From Scolanthus callimorphus (taxonomy: Eukaryota; Cnidaria; Anthozoa; Actiniaria; Edwardsiidae): 64,000 bases of DNA. Below are positions 32,582-45,819 of the stretch, in pieces. Position numbers and translations under genes: made by a program. The notes beneath the pieces were generated by a model. The model did no database searches and had not been told where the DNA came from. It saw only the letters and a program-made list of their open reading frames with translations. The stretch spans positions 22,059,073 through 22,123,072 of the forward strand of contig CM066912.1 of NCBI GenBank assembly GCA_033964015.1, written 5' to 3'. How positions within the stretch are numbered: position 1 is the stretch's first letter; each line of letters begins with the position of its first letter.

Positions 32582-35500
32582 ATGAGATTCATTATTCCCC
32601 TTTTGGTACTGTTATCATTGCTGTCAAATGGTAAGTACAGACCAGGGGCTCATAAATATGAGCCCCTGTACAGACACAATACTTTTACTAAAAAACGCAA
32701 AAACACGAATATTTTTAATGCATTTAAAAAAAGTAGCGATCAGTACACGAGGATATGTTATGAACAATCAATCTTTTGATTTTGCCTAGGATGTACGATA
32801 TTTTATAAATGCTTTTGTAATGCATAATTCCCCCATTTTCTCGATGTTTTGGTCCATTTAGAGTTTTATTACAAAAAGATAGTACAAGTCAGGCTAATTG
32901 CGAATTGGTCACGCACAGAACAAAATACAATAAACAATTACTGAACTAGTTTCTTTACAGGCCAAATACCTGATGACATTAGACATAGACAGTGTTTTAT
33001 GGCATCATTTTTCACTATTTTAGGGGCCAACAATTTGGGGGGGCTTGAAGCTGAAAAAAAATTCTCATACTCATTAATTATTCACGAGGATAACAGCCAA
33101 TTGCAAGAGCAAAAATTGGGTCACGTGATGATACTGGAAACCCGGTCCAGTACAATCTAAAAGCCGGGGAGGGTATTGAAATCAGCAGGGAAGAGCTGGG
33201 GCTTAATTAATTCTTTTCCAGTTCTTCAGGGACGCCTATTCCCTGAACTGATTTAATTTTGTTCCAGTTCCTTTGGGATGTCCCTTAGGTACTGGAACAA
33301 AATTAAATCAGTTCAGGGAAAAGGTGTCCCTGAAGAGCTGGAAAAGAATAATCTCTGTAAGTGAAAAAGTTCAACACAGCAAACAACAACATAGACTTTA
33401 TTTGATGCGTTTTGCATCCAAAGTACAGTAAATTATAAAGACAGCGTACTGTTTTACAAATTGATAAATGGTCACATTGCAATAATTCCCACAATGTTAA
33501 TTGGCCAATCGCGCGTAATTCCAACTGCGAGCGGATGACTTTTCAGGCACGCTATACTCGTTTAGTAACTAATATATTTCATCTAACCTGAAAACAGGCA
33601 AAACTGCCTCATTGCCAACATCAAGAAGACGTCTCAAACCTGCAAAACTAATAAAAAATACGCATATCAGTGAAAAGAATAAGCTTCTATTTTCCACCCA
33701 ACAACGCATTTCTATCGAACCCGGTTTCTCAATAAACACTAGCCTGCTAGCCGGCTCTACAGTGGGTTTTTTTCGGATATTCCATTTTTTGGCGCGCGGG
33801 ATTCGTAACAAATTCTTCTCTGGAAAACCCACTGGAGAGCCGGCTCGCAGGCTAAATAAACACCAGCTCTTACATTTCATGCCTACGCCACTCTCGTTCT
33901 CCTTTAGGGTTACAAAATTCGGTAGTTTGATTGATAATATTATAGACATTTGAAATCTTACCTCATGTTTTTTCTTGTCCAACATATTGACAGCTGTTCG
34001 AGTCTTGCTTTCCAAATCTGGTACAAACTTTTAGCTGGATATCTTTCACATGAAAGGTATACAAATAGCAAACAATTTAACTAAAATTTCGTAAGTTTGC
34101 GTTGTGTTACCAATATTGCACAATTCTAAACGGAAAAAATAATTACAGGTTTACCTTTCTTATTGGTCACCGTCTGCACAACTTTCATAATCCAAAAGTC
34201 AAGGGACTGCACCGCCATGGTGCGAATCAAGTGAAGTCGATCGCGACCCAGCGCTAAATGGAAATTCAGACTTCAACACGACGAATACACCTCAAGTCCC
34301 AAGTGACTTCGATTAAAGCGTAGTTTTTATAAACTCCGCTCAAAAGTGTAAACAGAACAAAGGGCTATGTAATTAGTTTACTGTGATTTACGGGCTTAAT
34401 CCAACCGCTTATCACTGATGAAAGTCGGATTATTTCGGTTTTGATAATAACACACGGGTATATGCAAACCACTCTTATAATGAAATTCGCTCTTGTTCTC
34501 TTTGTTGTATCACAACAACCGACATCAAGACAAATAAGTTGATTCTACCACTTCAAGTCTTTCCCTTTCAATTTTGCCTCCTAAATAATTAATGAGCATG
34601 AGAAGTCACTGGAACTAATTGCTGCGGACTTGAAATACGGTCCAGTCCTCATTGTCGGATCTTCCTGCACGGCCCCAGGGGCCTTTCAGGGGCCTATGCC
34701 CAAAATCGTAATGTTATTGTCACTTTACGATAACGTGACACCGTGTTATTTCAAGCGCCTTTAAGTATTTTTCCAAAATGTGTAACTTCCCCTGGAAGAA
34801 TATTGGAACCATTTATTGTAATTTTTTTCATGCCTATATATAATGTTCAATGTTGGACAAAGGTTGACACATTGCACTCATTACCCTTCAATTGTACTAA
34901 AACCCCCTCCCCTTCGCCACCCATTCAAAGTTGGTCATGGGTGGTAAAAGTAGTGCCAGGGTCGGAGCTCAACATTGAAAAGGCGGGGAGGGAGTGAAAA
35001 CAGGATGGTTTACTGGAGAGAGGTCTTTTGGACAAAGCCGACCATCAACGACTTTTGTCCACCATTGTAGATAGTTGAGTAAATGTACAAAAAACTCACT
35101 GAAGAAGTACCTGTCGGTACGAAACGCGTATGAGATATGATATAAGCATGTGTACCAACTACACAAGATTTCTCCTGTGTTGCTCGCAAGTTATTTGTAG
35201 AAGTGCTGATTCGAGTCCGTGTATAAATAAATCGCTGGAAATTATCAATCGAAATAATAATATTTCATTGTTATATCTGCTATATACTAACGCCACAGTT
35301 CTTGTTAGGGCCTCTGTCACTAACAAGTGATGCAAATTGACCCAAACTTGCCTTGGGGTCATGAGGAATTGTTTAATATGTAATTACGAGGTAGACATTG
35401 TATTTTTCAATTTACAGAATCTAGTTTCAAAGTTTTACCAGAGAGTTGTTGAAAATGTACAATGAATGTCAATACCATTACGAAAGGAGGTGGATACAAT

Positions 35501-38500
35501 GTGCCTCGCTGAATGATACATTGTACTTAAATTCCAGTGCGTGCCTACCGGACGAAATATCTTTCTATGGACGAAGTCTACAGTATGCTGATGTCCAATA
35601 CCACCCAAGATGAAGAAGATCTCGACCAGGTAGATCTAACATTCTGCGTTAAAAAGATTCTGTATTCAAAAACAAAACACACTTTCGGCTGTGTGTCTTT
35701 GATAGCACCACCCTTTCGCCCTCATTTAATCCTTATCAGTCACTCGTTCTCCCATATGTTCAATTGTCCATTTGCCCATATTGTTTATATGCCCATTTTC
35801 TTCAACCTCATTATAATATTCAACCACGTCCGCATCCACGTCCTCGACCACCACTTCATCACCCCAACCCTTACCCAGCTCATTCTTATCCTGATACAGA
35901 TCCTTAGCCAGATCCACCTTCATCCTTATCTTCATTTCTTATAATAATAAGCATCATCCACCACATCCTCGTCCATCTTTCCAACCTCGTCATTATCCTT
36001 CTTCTCATCCTTATACACACCATCAACCACATCCTCGTTCACCTTTTCATCCTCATCTTCATTCACACATCCCCGTCCAACTTTCACCCTCACCCTTTTC
36101 CTCATTCTCTTCCTGATGCACATCTCCATCCATCATTATTCTCATTCTCATCCAAATACGCATTATCAACCACATCCTCGTCCGCCTTTCACCCTCATCC
36201 TTATCCTCATTCTAATAAGCAACCTCAAACTATATCGCCATCCCCAACGACCTGTTCACCCTCATTCTCGTCCTAATAGATATCCTCACCACCCTCTACC
36301 TTCATCCTTGGCCTCATCCTCACAGAGCATCTTCAACCACATCTTAATTGCTGCCCTTCTTTTCACCCTCATATGTATCCTAAATACGCGTCCTTGACCA
36401 CTTCCTCGTCCACTTTTTCGTGCCTACACTTAAGTTCATCCTCGTCCATTTTTTTTTCACATCGGGCTGTAGAGGCCCCGAATTATTTCATCTTGTGCTC
36501 CACTCGTGAGTTATTATACAATCGTCACACAATTTGGCATGTGAATAGTACTCTTCTTAAAACTAAACAAAACCTTCAGAACTCAATAGAACCACCCAAT
36601 TTTGTATCAAAATGAATGATACTTAGGTGGATGTTTTGTATGTTCGATATTTTAATAATGTTGTATTGCTTTTTGAAGTTAGATAGTAAACAAAAATTCT
36701 CGGACCGAAAGAAAAATCGTCGGAAAATTAAAAAAATATATATTAGTTATCGAGGATGATATAAAACTGGGTGGCTCTATTGAATTGTAGAACTTGGTTT
36801 AACGAGAAAATCCGTCTTTGACAAATAATTATTGGGTTTTATTAATTGTTATGAAAATTTATATCATTATTTTACAGCAACCATCTTCTGTACAGCCTGA
36901 GGAAATTGCGAATGACCCAGTACAAACAGATGCGGAAATACAAACGGAGCTCAGTGGTAATATAAACATTTACTTTTAAAGCTAGAATCCCTTGTTCAGA
37001 GGCAGAGGCAGTGATATAATGCTGCGTGATCACGGCAATTAAAAAAAAACAGGAGTTTCTCAGACCATCATTTGCTGGTTAAGGATATACTATCATGATC
37101 GCCTCAATTTCTTTGTTCTCCGAGGGACATTTACTAGCTAAATTCCCTCATTATAAGTGGGAAATTTTAGTAGCTAAAAGGTATATCTAGCAACCACTCT
37201 TGATTGCAAAGTGCATTGTATAAACCGCAGTCCGCATCTTGGGATCAGACATGTTCACATCTGTAAATCGCATTGAACATGATAATTTGCGGTATACAAG
37301 TGTACATTTGATTTCATGATGCAATAAGGTTCTATGTCCAAACGCACTGCAACCTGTATATGGTTCGAGAGGGGGAGCAAAGTAGAACCACCAATGACGC
37401 TAGAGTGGACTACATTGAATACGGCTGGCACACTTTTAGAGTCACCCAAAACGTGAAAATTTCATTGACACTTTATTAAAAGTAATAAATCAAATCAGAA
37501 AATAACCCGTCACCTGTGACAAAAAAAACCGTTTTAAATTATTTATTTCTTTACACTTCTCACTGAAAAGAAATAGAGAGGACTCCGTAAAAATATCTGT
37601 TGTGGGTTTCCTGTGTTGCACAGGCGCGCCCCAACAAAGGGACGAGAAAAAATCAACCAATCGCATACGTTTCGCCGACAGACGCTCAGGCTTTTAGTAT
37701 CTATATATTAATACCGTAAGCCAAATCGTGTCTGCACTCGCTCCGCTCAGCCCTGAAGCTGTGCCGCCAAAAGAAGTTCGCAAACCCGAAGGAAGGGGGA
37801 AATCTGGACCGTGGGCGTGTTTTTGTTGGAAAAGATTCACCCTGGGCAAAGTTCTAATTCAAGCGATTAAGCGAGGGACGAAGCCGCCATCGCCGCCATG
37901 TTGAAAATCTCCCACAGAAACTAAAAAAGAACTCGGTTCGCGCAGCCGAAAGCACCAAAGACATTGAAACCTAAATGGTTCTCTTACAGATTACATACAG
38001 GAATGTGCAGGGATAATTCTAACTTCAAAGATTTGAGCTGAGAAACAATTTCATTCAAGTTTCAACAAACGTACACACTATCTTGCTTCCCTCGGAGCAC
38101 GCGCTAAGTCATGCTAATTCGAAATGACACATTTACAAAACAAAGTCCGTGAAAGTCATGAATAATATTCTCTAAGTATAAATCCTGACGGCTCTATCGC
38201 AAAACTATGGACACAATCCCTCCGGTGGGCATGTTTTTGTTGGAAAAGATTCACTTTGGACTAAGTTCTAATTACATGCTCTAATTCAAGCTATTTTTTA
38301 AGCGAGGGATAAAGCCGAAAAAATATAAATAATATAAACTAAAAAAAATTATTAGTCCTTGGACCATTTTTACTTGACCTGTTTCTTCTCTCCCCTCACT
38401 GAGATATGATAAACATACAAACAATTCCGAAGTCAAATTGCGCTTTTCGATTTTCACGGGTTCTTTGATCGGGTTTGAGCTCACTTCATTTATTTCGGCA

Positions 38501-41500
38501 TGGTGGGACAGGGTACTCATGCTGATGGGAGGTTATTAATAATGTCAATCCAGCAGTTTATGGAAGGGGGAAATCATGAACCCCTCCCCATATCCATATG
38601 GCCATTGTGATTTTTTCCCCGTTTTTTTAAACAGAGAACACTTAAAGTAAAATAAATTCCCCCTTACACTCCGTGAATTTTTCACGGGCATCAGCTAGTA
38701 TATTATATTAGTATAAATCAACTAATGGTCTATTACAAATCCTGTATTCTGATTGGCTGAGCTACTAATGGTCTATTAGTGATAGACCGTACCTGGCAAA
38801 AGCACCTTCTTTCTTTGAAAGAAAACTTGATTTTTTCAACACAAAGTAACGGTATTCATTGCCAAAACCGCCCATCTAGTTGGTTTATACTAAAACAATT
38901 AGACCTCTCGTCCTCATGTGCTATGATATCAATAGACCATTCGGCCTCGAGGTCTAATTGTTAAATAATACGCTCGCTGTGGTTGGTGCAAATTTCTGCT
39001 CTATTTCACCGATAAAGTAATGGTTCTCCCCCGCTATATCATAAAAGCATTAGAACAAAACGTTCTACAAATTTATCGGCAAATAGAGCACTTGTGATGT
39101 TGGGAGAGCCCCTCGAAACATTTTAATATCACTCGCCTGCGGCTCGCATTGTATCTCATTCGTGCTCTATTGTACCGATATAGTCGCTAATATTGCGCCG
39201 TTATAGTTGTGCTCTATAATACTTAAAGATATAATATGACTGACGTCTGTTTTCCTCTTCAAAAGCTTACGATGATATAAAACTAACTGAAAACTAGTAC
39301 TATTTTAGCAAAACATCCCTTCAGCCCTTCGGCAAATATCTATTATTGGCACTATTCAATCATTATAGTTTTGGGATACAGAGAGCTAACATTTCATTGC
39401 GTTGTTTTTCGCTTTGAACAGCTGCCGAAGACAAAGTTAAAACTGTACTTGATAAACTCGATGAAGACTTCAACGACAAAACGGGAGGAAGAACAAAGAG
39501 TGCAATGAGTAAAATGGTTGACAAAAAATGGGAAGACTGGAAGAAGAAGAATTACAATGAAAGACAAGCAAGAATTACTGCTTTAACATCGTGCGTCAGT
39601 ACTATGCAAGCCTTCAAAAACGCTGATGAAAATCCGAACGAAGCGATCCAAGCGGGTTTGACGGTGGTGACCACTTTGGCCCAGGCGTTTGGAGGTCCTC
39701 TAGGGCAAGGTGCTAGCGTAATCACGATGTTGGCGTCGGGATTGCTTGCCCTGTTTGGAAATGCCAAAAAACAGAAATCGGTGGGGGAAATCGTAAGAGA
39801 GGAAATCGAGAAGGCGTTCAGCAAGTGGAATGATATAAACATCAAAAACGAAGCTGCAGGGGGAATCATGGATCTTGAAGCATCCAAGCAATTTCTAGAC
39901 GGCGTCGGAGATGTACAAGAAAAGATGCATGCAGAACAGTTGAGTTTACTAGTGTGCAATGTTCCTATCTCTAAAGGTTTAAAGCTGTTGGGAACGCTTG
40001 GAAATGAGATCCAGAGAATTGTAAAAGAAGACAACGCCGATAATGCAGAGAAATGCTTTGATTACGTGGACCTGTATTTCAAGATTTATACAATCAAGAA
40101 TGGCATCACTTTGTCTATGATCGATTTCATCCCCGAAAGTCAAAACGGAACAATATCAGGCTATCAGAAAATGCAATTGTACCTGGACAAAGAAACCAAG
40201 AAGCCGTTTAGGTTTTTATACGATGTAGAACTTAAAGAATTAAAGAATCAGCCTAGCAAAATGCTCCCGTTTTTTGAAGTTAACGAACATAAAACGGCGG
40301 TGGGTTACTTGAAGGACGCAATGCTTGGCGACGAAAAAGTTGACTTTGCAGATTATTACCCTGGTGAATATTGCCTCGTGACGGGATTTAAAAACGAAGA
40401 AGGAAATGCAGTAATTTTTTACGCGTATGTCGAGAAACCAGAAAGTTTTTTGCACCCACAAATAGAAGACCCAATTGTAAAACTCGGAAACAATGAAACA
40501 AAAGACAAATGTCGATGGAGACTTCGCCCGCATGGCAAAAAGCACTTCTCCCTTGTGTATAAATATGGATGTGGGTCAACTTCGCCTTCGCCTTGGTGCA
40601 ACTACCTTCTAGAGTTTGACGGGGAACGAGTTGTGCCGAAGAACAGCGGGAATCCAATAATATGGCATTTCCCCCAAAATGGCGGGTAAGTTTCTATATT
40701 TCTATTTCTGCCATTATAATTGTTAGTATAATTACTGAAGCGATTCCGTGCGCTGATTGGTCGAGACGTTCGTATTTTGCTATACCGGTATCATTGAAAG
40801 CATTGGGGATCGCGCGCGCACTAATTTGTTTTTAATCGGAAATCTTAAAATGAGTACTTTTTTTTTAGTTCCCTATAATAATAATAATAAAAAAGTTAAG
40901 AAGCGTGAAACACTTTTTTTAGCAAAATTCTGGGCTTTGCCCCTGAGATGATAAGCGAAAATGCTAATTATTCCCAATGAGAGAGGATAGCCGATAAGTT
41001 GATGCATATGTTTGATGCTCTTATAAATGATGATATATTGTTTCGCGAGAAAAGCGCAAAGAAACCAAATGTGACACAGAAACCAAATGTGACACAGGAA
41101 AGGCAAAAATAACAGATATGGTTATGCGTATGGTATTTCCTAGCCATTGCCCCCAACAACAACCCGTAAATTTAAAAATGCATAAACGTCTGCAAGAGAA
41201 AATGACGTCTGTTATCTCTCGTTCCCGTCACAGAGTGACGGGTCCTTTTCTTGTCCGAGTATAAAAAAATGTGCACGGATTGTATGTTAAGACGCCGTGA
41301 GTGTACGTTTTCCGGTGAGATTTGCCTAGAGAAACCAACCAAGTGATAAGTTAGCTCAGCCACTCGCAAACGTGCCTAACCCCCTGCAATTAACAATCAT
41401 CACTTCGTAATCATAGCGATGGTAATTACCTAAAAAAAAACAGTGGATTTACCTAAAAACACATTTTTCTCCCCGAACTTTTTCCTAGAAAACTCCGTAT

Positions 41501-44500
41501 GGTGCACCTGTATATAATGATATAAATTTCCACAATTTATTGTGCATCCGTTGGTTACAATCAACTGTCCCTGCCCCTACCCCTGCCCCTAATCTTCCTC
41601 AAATTTGGCAAAACCAAACTACTATTATATATTACCACTGTATGCATTGCTACGCGACCTCAAAATTCAATGTTGCGATGGGCAATTGGCAATTAGCCGT
41701 CAATCAAACCAAAACGCTGGATTCGGCTGCTTTGCAGCCGAAATCAACCAGAATGGTTTTAAGCTATCCTTTGGCTTCCCTTGCCTAGAATATTTAACTC
41801 TCTCTGTTCAAGAAAATTGATATTAAAATTTTCTTGCGTGAAATCGCCAATCGCAACAGTGAATTTTGAAGGTCGCGTAGCAATGCATACAGTGGTAAAA
41901 CACCCAATGCACTTTGTTTACTACTTTGAGACAATTTGACTTGAAACACTGCTTTGTTAGGCAAGATTTATCATTGCTCTTATGAAGCAGGGTTCATGAT
42001 ACATGGTTTCCGTAATGGGGCAAATGATTACTCGATGGAAAGCTTCGTTGAGTGGGACCAGGCCTGCCCCTGCCCCTTTGACCTTCCCCTTTGGATGTTT
42101 CAAAAGGTTAATGCATTTAATCGTTGTCGTTTCAGTTCGATCAAGGGCAAGTACTTATGCGGAGGGCACTGTAACAAATACCTCTCGATGTCATTTTCCG
42201 GGTTTTACACAATGCCTGGAAAAATAAGTTATCCATTACTCCATTCAACTCTTTCAGCAGAGACATTACAATGGTTTGCAATGAGGGTAATTATCAATAT
42301 ATCAAATTTAAGAGTCGTCTGATGCTATGTCAGCCTAGTATATTATACCTGTTCAGATAAAGCATCCATTTGGATCAGAGCAAATTTACGAAGCGGAAAT
42401 GCAACAATGTTCATTGACCCTAGAGGTTTGAAACTAAAGTTTTCGAAACATCATGGCTTGCACCGTGAAGGAGCTGTGGAAATTGTTTAGCTTTCTCAAA
42501 CACTTTCAGAACCAAATGTCCCAGCTGCATAATCTTCGTGTGATTATTTGCCTGGCTTATTACCTTTATAATTTGTGACTTTTGATATCCCCCCCCCCCC
42601 CCCCCCCCCCCCTCTCCTCTAGACCCTAAATCTTATACTTCAAACGCAAGTTATACACGACAGTAGTATATTAACTACAACTACAACAGCAAGTTATACA
42701 CGACCTTTTAAGGGGTTGAGTATATGGAAGCTTCTAAAGGGTTCGACTCACCGTTCCATACAATATATTTGTTTTGTTTACATGATTAATTTCATTTAAA
42801 ATTTTGAATTTCGAATCTATTTTCAGTTTGAACGGTAAAATGCGCCAAGGTAACAAAAATACCAACGTCCTTTGGTTTCGGAAAACGGCGGCAAGATATC
42901 AAGAAAGTGCTGTCGCTTTTTGCTAATGCGCGCGAGTTGCCTCAAGAGTGGATTAACAAGAGTTAGAATCTTTCGTACTGTATTTGTCCACATCACAGTC
43001 AGCAAAGTGTCTATTTTTAGATTTGAATTTCGCGCGCGAAAGTATTCGAATCCCCTCTTGATTCCCCTGAATTCATCGTATACCCAACACACACAAAAAA
43101 AAAGAGAATATCCTACCTTACCTTTGCGACTTTAAAGGTTTTTCGAATGATCTGTGATTTAATTTTAGGCTGGATCTCACAACTCTTCGCGTGGCGAGAA
43201 AGTGGGAACCCTGTGGATGACGAATTTTAGCGGGAAACCTAGTTCTAAAAATAGACACTTTTCTGACTGTGATTCGGGCGTACATAGTAAATATGGAAAC
43301 TCTTGGTAATCCACTCTTGGTTGCCTGTGGTATTTTTCAAAGTGGTCACCATTCCCCTATGGCCGGAAAAAACTAACGGCGCGGGCTGCTATTTCTCGAT
43401 CATCTGCATATTTTGGCGAATTGTTCCTTCCGCGAAGATTTAAGGTAAATACTTACAGATTTCCTAATAAGAAAGTTTTGCAACGTAAACATCGACAGGT
43501 TTTGCCGGTAATTTATTCATATGCGCATGCATTATGGGAAGGGTTAGTCGACCCCTTTTAAATATTATCTTTTATATAAATAATTAGAAAATAACACCTA
43601 TGTTGTATTGTGAATTTGCGCATTCTGATTGGTTAAAAAGCGTGTTTGTAAGAGACCTGAGAAACACGATTGTCACGCAACGCTGTCGCGCGTGTGTATG
43701 TTATTTTCTAAAAGCAATAAAAATACTTTCTGCGTGCTCTCTGGTTTCTTACAAACACTCGGGGAATGTTGGTCGAACTGATAAAACTTGAAAGACACTC
43801 GCCTTCGGCTCGTGTCTTTCAAGTTTTGATCAGTTCTCCCAACATCCCCCTCGTGTTTGTAAGAAACCAGAGAGCACGCGGAAAGTACTTTTATTGCTTA
43901 AGTGAAGATGGGAGGCAAATTTCGGAATTTTGGAATGAATATACCAATATGAACATGTCTGCACCGTCGCATGCACTGTTTGATTCTTGTTGTAACTGAT
44001 TTTCTATTTTATAGCCAGATCAGCTGACTGATCGTCCAGCAATAGATCATCAGAATGATCACGATTTGGCAAAACAGAAAGGTAAGTGATAGTAGTAAGG
44101 TATAACCATATACACCTAATTCAGAAAAGGTTGCTTTGGTCATTGGTCTATGGTTATTGAACGCCTTTGTTTCGAGGTCACTGAACAAAGAATTCCATTG
44201 CTTCGCGCTATAATTGAAAGACAAAAGAACAAATACTAAAGCGACCTTTTTAAAATTAGGTGTATATGTACCTACACATGAGGTCGCACCCTGTGTGACG
44301 CATGAGTATTTGCATATCAAGAAAACCAACACCACAATGAGCAAAGAGTCTGTTAGCTCAAGCCAAGCATTCCATACTTATGACGTATTTTGACCCAGAT
44401 CTGCTAAAAAAAAATTGCGAGTCATCCAGTTAAACTTATTGGCGTCGTTTGTTATGTTATTTGAATTCATCGCTGTGAAATACTTTGTGTGCTCTAAAAA

Positions 44501-44859
44501 AATAATTTCATCTAAAATCAAAATGGCCGTAAAACTCTTTCACCAGTTCTAGGTAAAAATAAATGATAGAATGTTTGGCTTGAGCTTTATTTGTTTATTT
44601 ATTCAGCTTCTTGATTGTATATAGCCCCTTCCCATGTATAGGACCGGCTTTAGGTTCGCGTTAAAATTGGTAGGACTTTGACCTTAGAATATAAGGGATT
44701 GCACCTTAGAATATAACGGATTGACTTCGACTTGTCCAACATTGAAGGCAAACATCACATTAGGTCTTTTTTTCAGGCCAAACCAAGGCTAAACATGCTC
44801 ACCATCACAAGAAATGGAAGTTACACACCAGGGAGAAATCCATGAAGGATCAACAATGA
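32582..44859 (+). CDS. secreted toxin-like protein, copy A (possible pore-forming family)
   Basis: Seven coding exons join in phase into 594 residues: 32582-32630 (signal peptide MRFIIPLLVLLSLLSN), 35538-35629, 36878-36956, 39422-40685, 42136-42286, 44015-44081, 44777-44859. After an acidic, Gln/Asp-rich N-terminal region (about 17-95) comes an amphipathic segment, then a long hydrophobic helix pair at about 150-182 (AIQAGLTVVTTLAQAF, VITMLASGLLALFG), helices to about 320, and a Cys/Trp-rich C-terminal part (DKCRWRLRPHG; LCGGHCNKYLSM). The tail is His/Lys-rich. A hydrophobic hairpin inside a helical domain, followed by a separate beta-rich-looking domain, recalls the cubozoan (box jellyfish) toxin family and Cry-like pore formers; that assignment is inference. 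It could equally be an uncharacterised secreted cnidarian family. AATAAA lies at 45001. Confidence 0.75.
33210..33350. repeat. hairpin repeat in intron 1 of copy A
   Basis: Arms of about 65 bases, ATTCTTTTCCAGYTCTTCAGGG and inverse, continuing through CTGAACTGATTTAATTTTGTTC. Foldback MITE. Confidence 0.85.
33588..34218 (-). CDS. possible small gene on the opposite strand inside intron 1 of copy A
   Basis: On the reverse strand, ATG at 34218 opens exon 1 (34218-34155, MAVQSLDFWIMKVVQTVTNK) with donor GTAAAC. Exon 2 is 34017-33962, acceptor TACCAG and donor GTAAGA, in phase and encoding LESKTRTAVNMLDKKKHE. A third exon-like block, 33639-33588, has TTTTGCAG and GTTAGA signals. Its natural frame (LRRLLDVGNEAVLPVF) is out of phase with exon 2, whose continuation would stop at the second codon. 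The product would be about 41 residues, or a longer protein if one splice site is misjudged. No family recognised. Confidence 0.3.
33741..33853. repeat. short hairpin MITE
   Basis: AGCCTGCTAGCCGGCTCT and AGAGCCGGCTCGCAGGCT are inverted ends; CAGTGGGTTTT/AAAACCCACTG continues the stem. Lies in the intron between exons 2 and 3 of the small reverse-strand gene model. Confidence 0.8.
35690..36470 (+). repeat. pyrimidine-rich minisatellite, intron 2 of copy A
   Basis: Degenerate units built from CCTCATCCTTATCCTCATTC and CACCACATCCTCGTCCAC, nearly free of G. The same repeat, reverse-complemented, occupies the matching intron of copy B (54755-55450). Confidence 0.9.
37620..38330. repeat. two copies of an unclassified repeat in intron 3 of copy A
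   Basis: GTGGGCRTGTTTTTGTTGG followed by AAAAGATTCAC, AAGTTCTAATT and AAGCGAGGGAYRAAGCCG occurs at about 37810-37885 and again at 38225-38320, in the same order. No coding potential. Confidence 0.65.
41633..41897. mobile_element. MITE in intron 4 of copy A
   Basis: TIRs TACCACTGTATGCATTGCTA and inverse, extended through CGCGACCTTCAAAATTCA. Absent from the much shorter matching intron of copy B, so it inserted after the duplication or was lost there. Confidence 0.85.
43712..43899. repeat. 188-bp hairpin in intron 5 of copy A
   Basis: Arms of about 88 bases (AAGCAATAAAAATACTTTC... and inverse) meet at the loop CTCGCCTTCGGCTCG. Adjacent to a CATTCTGATTGGTTAAAAAG motif at 43619. Confidence 0.9.
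44108..44268. mobile_element. MITE specific to copy A, intron 6
   Basis: Ends ATATACACCTAATT and AATTAGGTGTATAT are inverted, with AAAAGGTTGC / GCGACCTTTT next. The homologous sequence in copy B (about 49545-49570) runs straight from ACCATATACACC into CTGTGCGACG, so copy B shows the empty site. Confidence 0.8.
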
Positions 44860-45000
44860 ACAGATGAAAATAGTGATCTCGAATCGAACGTTTGAGAAAA
44901 CCCTCTCTCGCTAGCCGCCGGCCTAAGAGAGGAGGAAATCACTACTCGCAGCTTGCATGTTTGCTGCATTGTTAAATCTATTTCTGCTATCCAATCGGTT

Positions 45001-45006
45001 AATAAA
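45001..45006 (+). promoter_or_regulatory. polyadenylation signal of copy A
   Basis: AATAAA, about 140 bases after the stop codon. The surrounding 3' UTR is conserved in copy B, whose signal is TTTATT at 48298-48303 on the + strand. Confidence 0.7.
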
Positions 45007-45534
45007 AGTTTATTAGAGTCGTGAATTGAACCTCTATTATTCTGAGAAATTTAAAGAAAAGAGAGAAAGGGTCTTTTCGCTCGTGAGGTAACTGAGAGTG
45101 GGTGCATATAACCACCCTCTATCTCGCCCCACCCATTTTTGGAACGAAAAATAATAGTGAACGTATAAAAAAACTAATGGTCATCTTCATATTAATTACC
45201 CTGCGAGCAGTGATGTCCTCCTCTCTTAGGCTGGACAAGCTGTGTTTTTTCTGCTAGAGAACCTTGCGTAAGAGAGGAGCAAATCACTGCTTGGAGGGTA
45301 TCATCATGTATGTTCAATAGCTTTGACCACGTCACATACACAAGACCTCTAGACCAAAAGAATAAGTGAAGGGCTCGCTGTAGATTAGTGCAATGGGTTG
45401 TTTAGAGCCCGCCTTTGGCGAGAATTAGGCGAGTATGCAGATGGGACCTCATTTGAGAAGAATCAATTTGAGAAGAATCAAATTCAACCCACCGTGAACT
45501 CTCACAGTGTGCTCACAGTCTCAACCACCAGCCG

Positions 45535-45600
45535 GGAATCGATCAATAAAAGTTATTACAATCGCGAATTAAACCCCTCTATTATTCTGAGGTGAATGTA
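45535..45600 (+). repeat. third, partial copy of the toxin-like 3' UTR
   Basis: ATCRATYAATAAAAGTTWTTA, then TCGYGAATTRAACC and CTATTATTCTGAG, repeat the sequence around 44995-45050. Preceded by a small tandem of TTTGAGAAGAATCAA. It suggests an extra local duplication at the inversion centre. Confidence 0.7.
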
Positions 45601-45819
45601 GACCAAGAGATGCAAGAAATTCTGAGGGAACACGGTAGGGAGCACGCTGCTCAACAAAGGCAAAAAGAGTCCCTACTGCAGACTAGGGTCCCTCCCCCCT
45701 TGTCAGAGTTCTGAAAGGTACAGCAAAGCCAGCCGATGCTGGACAAGCATATTAAGTGCAGTAAGGCTGAGCAAAACGTACTTTGGTCGTGCTTCTCTAA
45801 AGATTCGGCCTCGTGGTGT

